A stretch of 64,000 nucleotides of DNA from Hyaloperonospora brassicae (GCA_947650285.1 CANTFL010001490.1:310001-374000), one strand, 5' to 3'; shown: positions 22,107 to 35,099, counted from the first letter of the stretch. Program-made: numbers and translations. The notes: generated by a model from the letters alone, not told the origin.

Positions 22107-24301
22107 AGTCACTCGGCGCGCTTTCTATGCTCTCTCTGGTCGAAGAACAATGCGGACGGCTCACTCGGTCGCTCTCCAGTGGTTTAATTGAGAAGTAAGT
22201 GGTCGACTCGAGCGTTCCGGTGGTGCGGTGCGGTTCGCCTAAGTACGACGAAACGGCTTTTCACGAACACCCGCTTTCTATTGCAAGTCGGACGCATGCT
22301 ATTCATCGTGAGAGAAGAATGTGTTTGTCCAGCCAAGTACGACACACGGGCTGGACAGAGCTGGCGACGAATGATGGCACCGGACCGTTCCGGTGGTGCA
22401 GCGACCGTACGATTTCTCTGGCCGACCAAAGCCAAAACCACAGAAAACGGGTTTTGCGTCGCTTGAAGAGCATATTTGGCGACCGCTCGTGCAACTATCA
22501 GGCGCACGTGTCTGTGCGTTTGTGGTCAAGCAACAACCCTTTGCCCATCTGCGACAGCCCGAGGTACTGACTCGATTGTCGGACAGGTCCGAATGGTGGA
22601 CCTGTAGTCACCTCCTCCTTCGTGCACGTCGCCTCGTAGTGTAATGGTGTCCAGTACGTGGCTCACGTCCTCGAACATGGTCGAGTTCCTCAGCTTCGAC
22701 ACATCAGCGATCGATGCAGAAGGTGCAGACACGTCACTGAGCTGCATTCTGCGGCGTGCACAGCGCCCTCCGCTGGACACAACTTTGCTAAGAACGCCTT
22801 TGCACTGTCGATCAGTTTGAGGCGGCGGGACGAGTAACGCGTTCTTTTCGGGAGCTACAGTTTATTCTGCGTAAGAAGAGCACCACCACGGGGCTGCGTG
22901 TGACCCGATCATGTCAATGAATGCGATTACCGCAAACAAACGTTGCGTTTGTCAAATACCTCACTAACGTCATGATGTCCTGCGAAGGACAGCAGGTCTG
23001 TACGACTCTTGCCGTCGAACATCTTCTCTCCTCTCTGCTTCTCGCTGGAACGATGCCTGCGTCGACGGAGTTTCATTCGTCATTGCAACTGGACCTCTGC
23101 ACGTCCACTCTAGTGATGCACGTTGCGCAGGACTGATCACGGGACACACCACCTCGCTCTGCACCGCCGTACGTATCCCTTTGCATGCTCATCAAAGACG
23201 AGTCAGTATCGATTCGACTGAGCGGTTTATTGCACACCAACACTCTGTAGTTTAGTCCCAGCAAAGGCCATTGTGGATAACAATCGGCTTTGTCTGTTGT
23301 GATCCCCTCTTCCTTGCACGCGTTAGAACCATAGTTGGCGCTCCTCAAGACTGTTTGACTTTGTAGGCACGCGATCATTGGGCCAGCTTCACGAAGGCTT
23401 TTCATAAACCCGCACCCGTCGACTAGAATGTTCATCCTTCTTCCAGCGATGATGTAGCTTCACAAGATTCGGAACGTCGTCGTCACACATTTCTTCAGCG
23501 ATCAATATGTCACATCCAAAGTTTGCAGCAGTACATAATCATCTGGAATGAATCCAGTCATGCAAAGGCACGACTGTGAGAAATGCGACGACTTGTAGTT
23601 GCATGACAGTATGCACATATGGGCACCGTCAAGCGGAGAACCAAAGCATTTTTGGTAGCTGTTAATGATGCACCAACCACACAAGGACGAACGTGATGCT
23701 AAGAGTAATGCCGACAAAAAGATGAGGCTTTACGATTCGTGATGCATGAGCGCACAAGTGATGAAGAGTTGCAAGAAAGCCATCAATGCTTTCGTCCAAC
23801 ATGCATCACATGTTTACAAACGGCTACAAAGAAGACGTTGCCACACGAAGAAGTATGGCGAACTACAGATCTGCATGCAGATGTTGTGTAGAAAGTACAT
23901 CGTGTCTGCATTTGTTTCAGGGTTCATTACCGTAGCATCGCGATGACAATCGTGCTGTTGGAGATGCGCCTCGGCCAGCTAGCGACAAACGAAAGGTACG
24001 GTTTGGCATTCAGTAGTGCGCCTATCCGATGAGGAATGCGCGTTGTGGTGATTACTTATACGTGTCTATTCAATGAGTAATGCGTGTAAAGGCGATTTCC
24101 CACGTGCACCTATCCGATGTGTAATGCGCGTACTAGCGAGGTAATTGAGGTATAGTTGTAGCATCCAGTAGGCTCAAAGTACCGCGAAGAAGTTGCGAAC
24201 TAAGGAGGGCAAAATACAGTGGTAGATTTGTGCAAAAGCCCAAAATCCAGTCCCATTCTGAGACGAGCCCCCGCAGAGCACGAGTAATGTTAAATACACT
24301 A
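22107..24301. other. Gene-free stretch leading into the repeat island
   Basis: Only short, mutually overlapping frames, with no recognised domain. It contains a 3-copy degenerate repeat at 24016-24130. Base composition becomes more AT-rich to the right. The promoter of the cysteine dioxygenase gene should lie just above 22106. Confidence 0.5.
24016..24130. repeat. Three dispersed copies of a ~28-bp motif
   Basis: Copies at 24016-24043, 24061-24087 and 24102-24130 share CCTATCCGATGxGxAATGCGCGT or close variants, spaced about 43 bp apart. They lie just left of the pogo-like element but outside its terminal repeats. Function is unknown. Confidence 0.65.
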
Positions 24302-26581
24302 CAGTCTTCCCTCCGATAAGCTATGGGTACGGTGGACGACAATCGCCATGACCTGGCAGAGGTTACAACTTATTGATTTTTGTGTATCGTACATAAGGAG
24401 AATCAATCAATTGAGTGATCGAAAAGCGGACCTGGGCACCCAGCCAACCCCCCACTTCCCTAAAGTACAAGCTAATATCCATCCCTAAGGCTTTCACTGC
24501 TGGAACAGAACAAAAGTCTCAGGCTCCTGGCTGTTTACTACCTTCCTAACGGTATGAAACGCACCCATGGCTTCTTTTTTTGTCTGATCTAACAATTATT
24601 ACACAGCGAAAGCCACATATATACATTTTTAAACCGTGTCTTGACTGTTGGTGTGATATCTGAGCAGTATAAAATGTCACAGATCCGTATTACCAATGGA
24701 CAACGTCTGCAAACATGCAAACAAAAGGATGGGGACCCAGACTTATCTCAAAAGGCACTGGCGAAATGTGATACGGTGGAGTTCGGCCTTGTCAAAACGC
24801 TGTCACAGGCATCGATCGGCAAGATCTTTCGAAAGCGGTCTAATCTGAAGAATATAAATCCAAGCAGCCTAAATGCAAAGCGACAAGGACTGGTTCAACA
24901 TCCAACACTGGAAGAAGCTGTGTATCTTTAATTACTGCAATGTCAACACCGCGGAGTGATTATCAACGGGGATATCATCTGTGCGAAGGCTCCTCGGCTT
25001 GCTCAATTGCTTGGTACTCCTGACGACGCCATCACTTTCTCACACGGATGGCTTTATGAATTCCAGCAACGTCACATGCTCCGCGCTGTTAACATTTACG
25101 GTGAAAGCGGCTCGGTGGACGTGGAGTATATGAATAAAGCTCTTCCTGATGTAAAGAAGGTCGTCGCAGAGTACGCGCTGTGTGATGTTTACAACATGGA
25201 TGAAACCAATAACTCGTGTTTGTTATATTTCTAATTGAAACCGAGTCTGATAAAAATAATTTGGACTATGCTACAGCATGACACCTGACAGGAATATTGC
25301 ACAGGAAGAAATTGAAGGACAAAAAAAGACAAGATGAGTATATTGCAGAATTTTTGTTGCTATATGCTAACACAGGGGTATGCACTGAAATCCTTTGCAG
25401 TCGCGAATTTCAATCGCGACCACTGAAAATGCTGGTGGCTCTGACAAGCTGCAGCCTTTCTTTATCGGGAAAGGCAAGAACCCCGCTGCTTTCACAAGAA
25501 ATCAGGTCAAGCACATGGATTTTGCTATCACAACCACACAAAGGCTTGGATGACTGGCGTGTTCGTCCATATATGGTTTGCAAAATGAGACAAAACAGTG
25601 AAGATGCGTAGCCATTTGATAAAAAAATTAATATTCTAATGTTGTATTGTTTCGGATCAAAAGTAGAAATATCCTACAATCGGATGACAATTCTCCGTCG
25701 CGTATGACGAATGATTTTACGTTAACTTACGTCAAGGTCCAGCTTCTTCCACCACGTACGACCTTCATGATTCAGCCTATGGATTCTGTTTTCATCGCAT
25801 TATTCAAGCGGTGGTATCGCCGTTGCCATCTGCAGAATGCGATCGATTGTGACGAGCGTAGGGAGGGTTTTAGCATTTTCGATTTCGACCAGCTTAGTGC
25901 CATGCGCTAGTCGGTGGCTGCCCATAACGTAAATTTTCAGCACTACCGTTGCCAACTGCTTTGGACACACGGGGCCTTTTCCTACTGAATCGGTCATTTC
26001 AAGTGCCATGGAGGTGGAAGGGAGTAAATATGACGCAATGGAGGTAGAGGAGAAAGAAAGTGAGCTGGAGAAAGAGCTGATCGCACAGATCGAGAAGATG
26101 CGTGAATGAAAACCCATAAAGATTTCGGAGCTTTTCGATCCCATCGGAGAAGATGAGACTACTCAGCCTGAGCTAACCGACAACGAGATTATAAAAGAGC
26201 GTTTGGAGGCATATGAGGAGGAGTAAACAGTGAAGATGCGGCACCTGTCGCTGATAAATTTACCAGAACCGAGAAGATTATCCTTCTTCGTGATGCCTGC
26301 TCCCTGCTCGACGTATCCTAAGAAAGTCACCAAGCTGCTCATAACGTCCTTCGCAATCTCCAACTTGATCTTTGCATCACTCCCACCACCCAAACCACCC
26401 TCGAAATGTGGTTCAAGTAGTTTTTCTCTTCTATCATGCATTTTTAGAGGTTATATTGCCCTATTTGATCATAACTTTAAACCTGTAACTTAGCGACCAT
26501 AGAACGAGGTCCGTGGACGCGGAAATCGATAATCTACGAGAGGTTATAACTTATCGGGGGTAAGTATATGAGGGAAGACTG
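24302..26581 (+). mobile_element. Pogo/Tigger-like DNA transposon (decayed) with terminal inverted repeats and TA target site
   Basis: The left end CAGTCTTCCCTC (24302-24313) is matched by the exact inverse GAGGGAAGACTG at 26570-26581. TA lies immediately outside both ends, as expected for Tc1/mariner-pogo insertion. Subterminal sequence is also shared: CCGATAAG at 24312-24319 inverted near 26550, and a direct copy of AGAGGTTAYAACTTAT near 24358 and 26538. The 2,280-bp body carries a broken transposase frame on the plus strand. Confidence 0.8.
24674..26226 (+). pseudogene. Pogo-like transposase remnant (CENP-B-type HTH plus DDE)
   Basis: The reading is spread over several frames. From ATG 24674 an N-terminal HTH-type region runs (RITNGQRLQTCKQ, then LSQASIGKIFRKRS) to a TAA near 24930. 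A second HTH-like part follows (LLGTPDDAITFSHGWLYEFQQRH). The catalytic D block VYNMDETN is at about 25190, followed by a stop. Later come FIGKARTP in another frame and LPPRTTFMIQPMDSVFIALFKRWYRR at about 25748-25825, the usual block after the second catalytic Asp in pogo/Tigger/Jerky proteins. The tail is glutamate-rich. Multiple stops and shifts make it non-functional. It could only serve as a source of terminal repeats. Confidence 0.75.
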
Positions 26582-26642
26582 TATTTGTTTGTGTGGTTGG
26601 TTGGTACAGTTATGTCCATTTGCGAAGCATTAAAGTATTACG

Positions 26643-28760
26643 ATGCCTCCCAAAACCGCGAAGATCTACATGAAACCGAAATACGAAACCAATGTATTGT
26701 CGAAGCAATACATTTTCAGACGGGAGCTGCTGCAACTATGTTTTCACAAGACTACTGTTTTTGATAAAAATCGGCAGTGTACGGTCAAGAGGTGTAGCAG
26801 TGGGAGCGAAACGTATGTGTCTTAAAAGACGGGTGGCTGTGGAACCTTCTAGTGACGAGGCGACAGCGGAAGGGTGCATCTTCTGAGCAATACACGTCAT
26901 CGCTTAAAAAATCCACTCGAATGTGTGTATCGCGACTGCCAAGCCTTCATCACGGCAAATCAAACTTCTTCCTGCTTTCAATGATGCGGTTCGAGGTGAC
27001 AAAGGCATTGAGCGCAAGGCAATTGTGGCGCTAGTTCGCGTCCGTGGCGGAACTAAACTCTATTAGTATCGAAAAAAGACCTACGAAGCCGAAGAAGGGG
27101 TCATTGAAGAGATGGAAGGCGAATGGAAATCATCTGTTGAGCTTCTAGAACCGCATTTGTTTTTATTGAGGCGCGTTAACCGATCCAGCACTGTGGCGCT
27201 CAAAGCGAACCAAGAGAATCGATTTCTACTTGTTTGTGGCCTTTGAGTGTCTATTTGCAGCCATTTTTATAATATTTCGGTGGTTGACTTCGACGGAACG
27301 CATTTGCAACACCACAAACCAATGGCGTGATACTTTCTATGATCGATCGAGACGGGAACGGACAAAACGTTACGTTGGCCGCTGCTTTTTTGAATGCGGA
27401 GTAAAAGGACAAAATTTGTGTGTTTTTATTTATTTTATTAAGAATCGAAACAAATAGTAAATGTCGCGATACTTGTGATCGTGGGAATTTTCTAGATGCC
27501 GTGAAACAAGTAAAACCTTTTATTATAAAATAACCATATTGATGAAATATTAATTTGAATTGTGATAAAAATTGCAAAAAAATGGCAATAAAAAGATTAG
27601 TAATAAAAATTTCAGTAATATTTGTAAAAATAAAAGATTTTAACATATTTTTATATAGTAAATTTTTAAAGAATAAATAAATTAGTTGATCTGAAAAATA
27701 ATATGAAATTATTAAAAGATAACAAAAAGCAATTCAAAGAATAAAACAATTATAATTAAAAGCTAAGTATTAGCCTTCAGATTCAATTCTTTACCCTGCA
27801 CATTTTGCACAATATTAAGCGCAATTTTGAGTGTTATGGTTTTGACTTCGAAAATGCCGTGTGTGAATTCAGTCAGCAGAGTCCGAGATCGACTACCACG
27901 ATGCTCTTACGGAGGTACGAACAAGAGTTGGAAATGATGTTGCCGCATACATACATTGAGGATATTGATCCTATTTGTTGGACTATATTTCGAATATACA
28001 TGTAGAAATTATAGATTAAACATGAGTCTCAGAAATATTTCACGGCGTCGAGCACAGATTCGGCCACGAGCACGCATCACCAAGACCGTCTTGCACCGCC
28101 AATGACACCATGTTTTTTTGGTGACACACTACTAACTTTGAAAGAAGCGATAACAATACCATCCTTGTCCGTGGTATTCGTGATGCAGCGCCTCTGGAGG
28201 CATTTAAACGTTTACGAAATCGACCGTGAATTTTTTATCATGCGTCAAGATCAAATATATAAAATGGTCAACAAAAACGCTTATTATGACTCATCATACG
28301 TGGTCTCTTTGGAAGAAAGAATAAGCATCTGCGGAATGGATATGAAATTGCGCGGTAGCACTTCACTGAATGGTTTGCCTCGAAACAAGGCTACGCTGAA
28401 ATATTGGCGCATTCATTATAAAGATTTGAGTTGCTCGTGTTCAACTTACGTGCAAATAAGGTTATTGCGCAGCCACCTCGTCACTGTTTTGTATACAAAT
28501 GGGTCTACAATCGACGTAACGGTAGCTTTTCGTCCGGCATACCCGGTCAAAAATAAAAGCAAGGGTTTCTGCGGAGGTCGACTCAGTATGTTGTCAGCAC
28601 TATCAAATCGCTAGTGATTAAAAACCCACCACCTTAATAAAAGAAATCGAGTAGGTGACAAAAAGACGAATCGGCCATTCTGAGGATTCAGAATTTAGAG
28701 CTACTTACGAACGCTGCATTTGCTTTCAAGTGGGTCACAGCAAGATGAAATGTCGGCACC
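26643..28760 (+). pseudogene. MULE (Mutator-like) transposase relic, interrupted by an AT-rich block
   Basis: Fragments appear in family order on the plus strand. They are an N-terminal basic part (26643-26822); near 27285-27390 a DFDGTHLQ piece and, in another frame, DRDGNGQNVTLAAAFLN, which match the first catalytic region of MULE transposases; and at 27808-28005 HILHNIKRNF and YIEDIDPICWT, matching the later part of the core. A C-terminal CSCSTY...RSH stretch (about 28430) resembles the SWIM zinc finger, and a knuckle-like CFQVGHSKMKC lies near 28715. Stops and shifts are frequent. Between the core halves lies a 300-bp extremely AT-rich segment not expected in the family. No terminal repeats were located, so element boundaries are unknown. 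Confidence 0.6.
27466..27775. other. Extremely AT-rich block inside the MULE relic
   Basis: About 300 bases that are overwhelmingly A and T, mostly A-rich on the plus strand, with sharp edges against ordinary sequence. No gene, hairpin array or telomere-like repeat is visible. It may be an inserted fragment (organellar-like composition) or local decay. Confidence 0.6.
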
Positions 28761-30064
28761 ATGCGACTTTGATGAAAATAGAACGTGCATTTTTGTATCA
28801 AAGCCAATTGACTTGAGTAACGCGATAAAACCCGTGAAATCCGGCGTCAGTCTTCGTGACGAATACAGTAATGCCCGACACAACCTCAGACGAATGCGAC
28901 CCGCGTGGATCTATTGCTTTCGTACTCAGTTGAACTTGATGTGTATAATTTTATTCACAAGTCATGAATACAAAATCATATTTTCTGTAACATTGCTCTG
29001 AATGAGCTGTTTTTATATTATTATGTTGTAATCCCCTCATTGCTTACATGTGTATGGAACAACTAGCAAAAAATTGGCAGGTGAAAGCCTAACGGACACT
29101 GAAATGACAGGGGTTTTTACCTCTGCCCTTGCGGAACTTACTTGATTTGATCACGGGGCAACCTATATGTTGATTCCAAATGATCATCTCTTCGCGCCAT
29201 CGGTCCGAGATCGGCGTATCAAAATCGAGACGTTATGGCGAAATACTCAGCCTTCTACTTGTTTCAAAACTTGTTCAGTCCTTCATTCCAGTCCCTGGTG
29301 GAAAAAGAAGTAGCAACGACATCAGAACCACTTCATTCGTATAGCAGGACTGGCGCTGACTCTGCGTAACTAATATGCAAAGAACAATAAAGAGGTACTG
29401 AAGATCTTGAAGACGTACGTCCTATAACCTTTAGCAGATATTGAACGATCAGCGAGATATATCACATAAAATAGGGCTAAACCATATTTAATTACGGATT
29501 ACATCGATTTCCGTCCATAAACATCATATGGTGGTTTATCTGCATCCCGCTGCTCGCGCGCTACGTCCCTCTTCTATCACGTGCACATAAATCAACATCC
29601 TCCCTTTTTTTAAACATTTTCTTCTAACACGCGAAGATAAAATAATATCCACCATTATACCTTATTAACACATGAAATGCCTACCGCAAGGATGAGAGAG
29701 AGAACAATTGGGTAACGCAGGTGCCTCCATCCTTCTTTTTAGACGCTTGTGGATAGCCAAATGAGAAGTGAGCCGTCCGTTTCTGAAATTGAAGTGTGCA
29801 CAAAGAGACCAATCCAACAGCTCCTTCGAAAATGGAAATTCTCGTAAACAATCACGCAGTTTTGTACAATGGGGCAGTTGCGTATAGTTTGGTCCCCATT
29901 GAACGTGTTTCGCGTCGGCTCGTCTCAGAATGGTTCTGGATTATGGGTTTTTGAACAAATCTACTCCTGGAATCTGGATTTGTTTTAACTAAGACTGTAA
30001 ATATGTAATTTCCTTGCATTTTGCCATCAAGTGCTTAACCGCCTAAAACAATACATCGCACTGC
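28761..30064. other. AT-rich decayed sequence, nothing recognised
   Basis: Frames are short and broken. An ATAAT-rich stretch ending TTGTAATCCCC at about 29024-29034 is loosely like a MULE terminus, but no partner copy was found to the left. Confidence 0.4.
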
Positions 30065-30522
30065 GTTGGTAACCGACATAACATGTGTGGTTCACATCAG
30101 GGATGAAATCCTATTGAAAATGATATTAGAGCACCCTATCAGTTGTTGGGGTCTGGCGTATGTCAGCCACCTAACACAAGTTATTTAAAAGGTGCCAACC
30201 ACAGCATTTGTGTGTAGATTAGGTACCTTTAGCCCAAATGTGTCCTTTTATATGAAAATAACATTCAATTCAGTTCCCCTTTTGATATATAACACACACA
30301 TGCCTTCCTAAGGCGTCTCAGATCGTAAGAGAGTCAAGTCTTGTTAAGACGTAGACTACACAGAACACTGTTGAGTCGATTCACTGAATCGTTATGCCCC
30401 TTGAACAAGAACCTGGATCCTTAACCTCGTTGACTCTTATAGTCGAGTTCTTGACAAGAACATGCTTAGTCGTCAAGGAAAAAAACGTTCTTCTGGATAG
30501 GATCTTTACTCGCTGCATTACA
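30065..30522 (+). repeat. Diverged LTR relic of the same gypsy family as the element at 45.9-53.5 kb
   Basis: It aligns along its length with the LTRs at 45883 and 53009. Shared islands include ATAACATGTGTGG near the left, TAGARCACC, GTGTCAGCCACC/GTATGTCAGCCACC, a CAGTTCCC block, GCCTTxCxAGGCGTCT, TTGAATCGTT/CTGAATCGTT, and a CTGCATTACA-like right end. Substitutions are numerous, so it is much older than the 46-53 kb copy. No gag-pol follows, so it is a solo LTR or the last trace of a lost element. The left edge is approximate (30030-30070). Confidence 0.65.
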
Positions 30523-33500
30523 GGTGAGCTATGCCGGACAGCATCTGTGTTATTGTTAAGGTGCACGGGTACACATCATGTGATTAACACTGACAGTCAT
30601 TATGCATATTCAAGTCAACAGAAGAACGTGTGCGGTACGCGACGACTGTTCAAGAGCATTCGGTTGCAATAACTGGTATTTTGCTTGTGATGCCCAAATA
30701 TTTTAGTGGCATATGATTATAAAGTCCGAAGGTGTCACCTCTAGCGTAGCTGCAGCGCGATCTCAGGTCTATTTTTAATTTTTTTGGTACGTGCCATAGC
30801 GGCGCCACTACGATAGTTACCCTGCATGCAACAATGAAAGTGCTGACCGGTACGTGCGCAACATTAGCGTCTGTACAAACATGTCGCGACTTTTTTTGCT
30901 TAGATGGCAAGTAATTAAATCAACTTCCTAAGGTTAGCGCGAAGATCATATCGAGCGAGATATGCAGATTTTCATTCTGCGCGAGTCAATCGCTAAACAA
31001 AGAACTTTGCTTTCAATAGTATACCGAACCGTATATTAATACGTCCAGATAAGCCGTGGTAGGTAAGGACTTGACAAAGCGAATCTGGAGTCATGCTCGT
31101 GACTTGAAGACCTACGTTGCCGTATGTGAGTGGAATACGCAGGACAGTGAGGCGGTGATACAAGCTGACTGTGTGTTCACATGAACGAAGTATGTTGTTT
31201 TGTCCATAACGGAAGACCATTGTTGCGGCATGTAGAATGCTGTTCAGCTCAGCAGTGGTGTGATTATCCGTGTACATAGCGAAATGCTACGCCTGGGGTA
31301 TCACGCTGCAAAAACACATCGTCAACAGCAATATACAGAGCACGGGCTCACGACTAGCATCGCTCGATATGATCGTTTGAGGGAATCAGCGAGGGTATGT
31401 CGCCGGTCCGAATAGTGACCGAGAGGCGCAGTCGCGCAGAATAAAAAGGTGCATGCATAGCCAGGATATGCGTATCAAATGTTAACTCGAAGGGCGGTAG
31501 ATTTCGCCGCAATGTGCGATGGAAAATATGGTAGACCTGCTCTAGAGAATTCGAGATGTCCCTATCCCCTGGGCTTGTGCGGGTAAGGCGAAAAGCGAAG
31601 GTGCTTGAGAAAGCTGACAACATGCACCCGAAGCAAAGGTTTGATCTCGATTTTTGCAAACACTCTGAATAGAATGGCGTTTACATTATTGGCACAATAG
31701 GAACACGATCTGGTCTCGCATAGCTTTGATGAGATCTGGTGAGACCGTGAGATTTGAGGACGACTGTGGTAAGCGGTAACGGGGTCAGAATGTTTTACAA
31801 CGCTTACGGAACTGTACATGTGAATGTCACTTCAGCTACTATAATGACGCAATTATATTCACTAGCTAATATTTTTGAACTTTTGATTTCATTAGAGATG
31901 TTCTTCGGCAGCGGACTAAAAATTTTTCTGTCTGCCGGCTGATAGATGGTACGATGTAAAAATAAATGATATAAAACTCGCCTTTTGCTAAGAAGGAGTC
32001 CAATCAGATATCAGACCGATGTTAAGGTCATTCCGACACAAAAGGTACATGTTTGTGGGTGGCGTCTGGGTAACGATTCGTGCGTTGTGAGATCAAAATG
32101 TCACATTCTGTAAAGGTTTGCCAAGCTTGCACTGCGGACATTGTAAGCTAATTTACACTGAAAATATTTGCGCAGAAGCCTTGGAATTCCATGTCATGAG
32201 ATTGTCGAGGTTGATAGATGACTTATCACATCAGTAACATATTTTGGACCAGGATCAATTGTTTACAAATACAAATATGCACTGCAACTATCCGCTCGTC
32301 GCCCATTGCACGCGTCCAGCATTCATTAGACGCTTTGTTGGCTGATACAATGGCCTATGTCAATCTGTCAGCAGAAAATGCCAAATTTTACATGCTGACG
32401 TAAGACTAGAGAACATCATCCGCAAATATGATGTTCGTATTGGCATTTTTTAGTGTCAATATCATAAACGGGCTTATCCCGTTGCAGCTCATGTGCGCTC
32501 TACTGGTGTAAAGCTTGGCGTGTTTCTAAAAGGTATTGGAACTACAATAAATAAAATGATCTTGACATAGTACCGAAATCGACGACGAGGACGGGATAAG
32601 GTCTCGGAAAACTACACCCAACGATGCCTAACAACACAGAAACAATAACATGTGTCGGTATAGCAAGGTATTGCCAGCTATTACAAAACTGCAGGTATTG
32701 TGACACCACGTGGTAGCTTGATCACGCAAATCATTCAAGAGGAAAGTACAATACGTATCAGGCACGTGATAACAAACACTTAGACATGAATCATTGTCGA
32801 ATAAAACTCGAATATGTATCCACCTACAAAAATCCGTACCTTTGCGCGAAGCTGGTAATGCTTTAGGAATAAGATCTGCAAGTGTGTCGTGTTTATTCAC
32901 AGCTATGGTGGTATTTCCCCTTTGTTTTTTAATGATAAAGAGTTTGAGCCAACGCGCTTTACGCGGTGGAACTTTCTGCTCTAGGTTTTGTCGCTCGATA
33001 GATTGCAGCAAGCAAGATTGAAGCCTCAACTTTTATGGACGCTTACTATAAACTATAGAAGTAATTTGTCAGTAAGTGGATGCATCATATGCGGATTCAA
33101 GCAGAGTGAATGACCAAGGATAAAACAGTTCGAATCGAATCATCGCAAGGGCGATAATGGATCAGCTGAAAAGCTCGTTTGAATGACATGGACCCGACTT
33201 GGAATTTATTTACAGTATTCGGGATGTGCTTCTACCAAGTAGCACACACCAACGTTTCCTTGGAGTAATGAACGTTTATGCACTTCTTCCAGCATATTTC
33301 TGGTCTACTTTTGGCATGTTAGCGCATAATTTGAAACTAGATCGGACTATTCAGTTTCCAGCAGTCGTCTCGAGCAAGTCTGTTGTAATCTCATTTACCG
33401 CATGGCTAACATTTGTGAAGCATCATGTCTACTGTCGACCAGTTGCGATCGAAGATTGGCGTCAGTATCTTATTTCAGTTATCGAATGCGTGTTCCTAGC

Positions 33501-34984
33501 CACTACTCGGACGGAAACCAGCAATACTATCCAAAGCAAGCGTCCAATTGACGTAGTGATATTCAAAATGGAGGCGTCCGCTGTAGATTTGTTTAATCAT
33601 TGGCAAGCAACCATCTCGACGTACGCAATATGCTGTGAATAGTAGTGGACAAAGACTTTTGATAGGAGATTGCTTTTTACCGTGAGTAGCACGTGGACTA
33701 CAGATCAGTAATTTTTTTATTGCTCAGACCAAGTGTGAATTGTAAGGATCTGAAAAAAATACGTTGAGCTATTCCTAAATTCAGAAAGAATCGATAGTCA
33801 CTCACTTGTATATGTTGATTGAGACCCAGGAATCTGTAAATTACGTAGAAAACCAGGTGTTTATAAAGGAAGGGACATAAGTTACCTTAACCACCACCAT
33901 GAATCAGAAGAAATCAGTGAGTGAGTAGAAAAGATGTGGGGCAGGACAATACGAGGTCTTCGATTGGACAGGGTGCATTCCTGGTCAGCCCTTAGAGTAT
34001 TAGGCAGCATGGATAAACAGTTCTTGATACACCTCCGTCCTAACATATATCTGGTGCAAGCGCTGTCCCCTTCTTCGCGACCATATTGATATAAGACATC
34101 TGCATCGAACAGTAAACGACATTTGAGGTCGACCACATGTCAAGGGTATCAGTCACGATCAGACCAACGTGGTCGTGCTTCACATTCGTATTGTTGGCAG
34201 CTCAAATAGTGCGGTGTGGCTGAAATGGTATGTGCTTTTCCACACGATTAAATGGCATGCTGAATTCGTACAAAGCTATGACTAGGCTACGGACACTAGG
34301 AGAATAATGGAGCAAGGCTTCTGTGTGTAAAACAACTGTCACGGGATTAGTCGTCAAAGAGCGCAGACTTCATGTATGGCTGTGATAGATGCACAGCAAG
34401 CTTTGTCATGTAAGCACCTGACTAACCTCATCTACTAACGGCTTTTGACAACCGACCGATGTTTGTTCAATGTTCCAAGTTATCGTGATTGTCAGGCTGT
34501 AACTAGAATAGGGAAGTAAATGACATACAGTTACTCTTGTGGATATTGGAGTAGCAAGGTCGACCTACCAGCACACTTATTGCATACGTTACGTTTGGAG
34601 CTGTAAGCACCATGTTTACACGATATGGCATCGACATCTTTTCGAATGAAAGCGTTTGTACAAAGCTTCTAGTCGTGCTGGTAAGCATCGATCAAGATGA
34701 TTTTCACCTCGATAATCGCGAATATCACTGCTGATTGTGCAGCAACCACGACTTGGTTATAAGCATCACATCAATGTGCTAGGTTTGACACCTGGCGCTT
34801 TGGGCAAGCATCTACCTTTAAGTCTGCGATTGCCCGTTTAAATAGTTACCAGCTGACGACGGTCATTAAACATGTGTTTGAATGGCAAATCCATTTCTAA
34901 AAACTGAATTTTGAGCGGGTAACGGCGTCGGGGCACGAATAGCGTACAAAGTCAAACCGCCTATCCAAAGCGACGTAAGCTCAC
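30523..34984. other. AT-rich repeat graveyard, no gene recognised
   Basis: Open frames up to 147 codons (33199-33642 +, 32628-33029 -) lack convincing motifs. A few stretches are faintly reverse-transcriptase/RNase H-like (for example RFLGVMNVYALLPAY at about 33253 + and MYTDNHTTAEL near 31275 -), but too weak to call. This is probably decayed retroelement sequence. Confidence 0.4.
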
Positions 34985-35099
34985 CTCCGATAAGCAGGGT
35001 GAGTTACCATATGAAGTGCAAACAAGCATCAAAGTAGGTGATTCGAAACCGGATTGCTCTTCAGACAAATCTTGGTGCGAGAACCTCTGAGCCACGCAT
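34985..35099 (-). repeat. tRNA-derived SINE-like sequence
   Basis: On the minus strand, TGGCTCAGAGG (35094-35084) matches a Pol III A box and GGTTTCGAATC (35050-35040) matches a B box. The spacing is about 33 nt, as in a tRNA. The flanking arms do not pair into an acceptor stem, so this is not a functional tRNA but a tRNA-like head, as in SINEs. The 3' body and tail are not defined. Confidence 0.5.

Noticed and set aside
27466..27775. Mitochondrial DNA insertion
   Set aside because: The composition fits, but no mitochondrial gene or tRNA can be recognised in any frame; kept only as an AT-rich block.
33199..33642. 147-codon frame with faint reverse-transcriptase/RNase H likeness
   Set aside because: Only one short stretch (RFLGVMNVYALLPAY) is suggestive; no catalytic motif is present.
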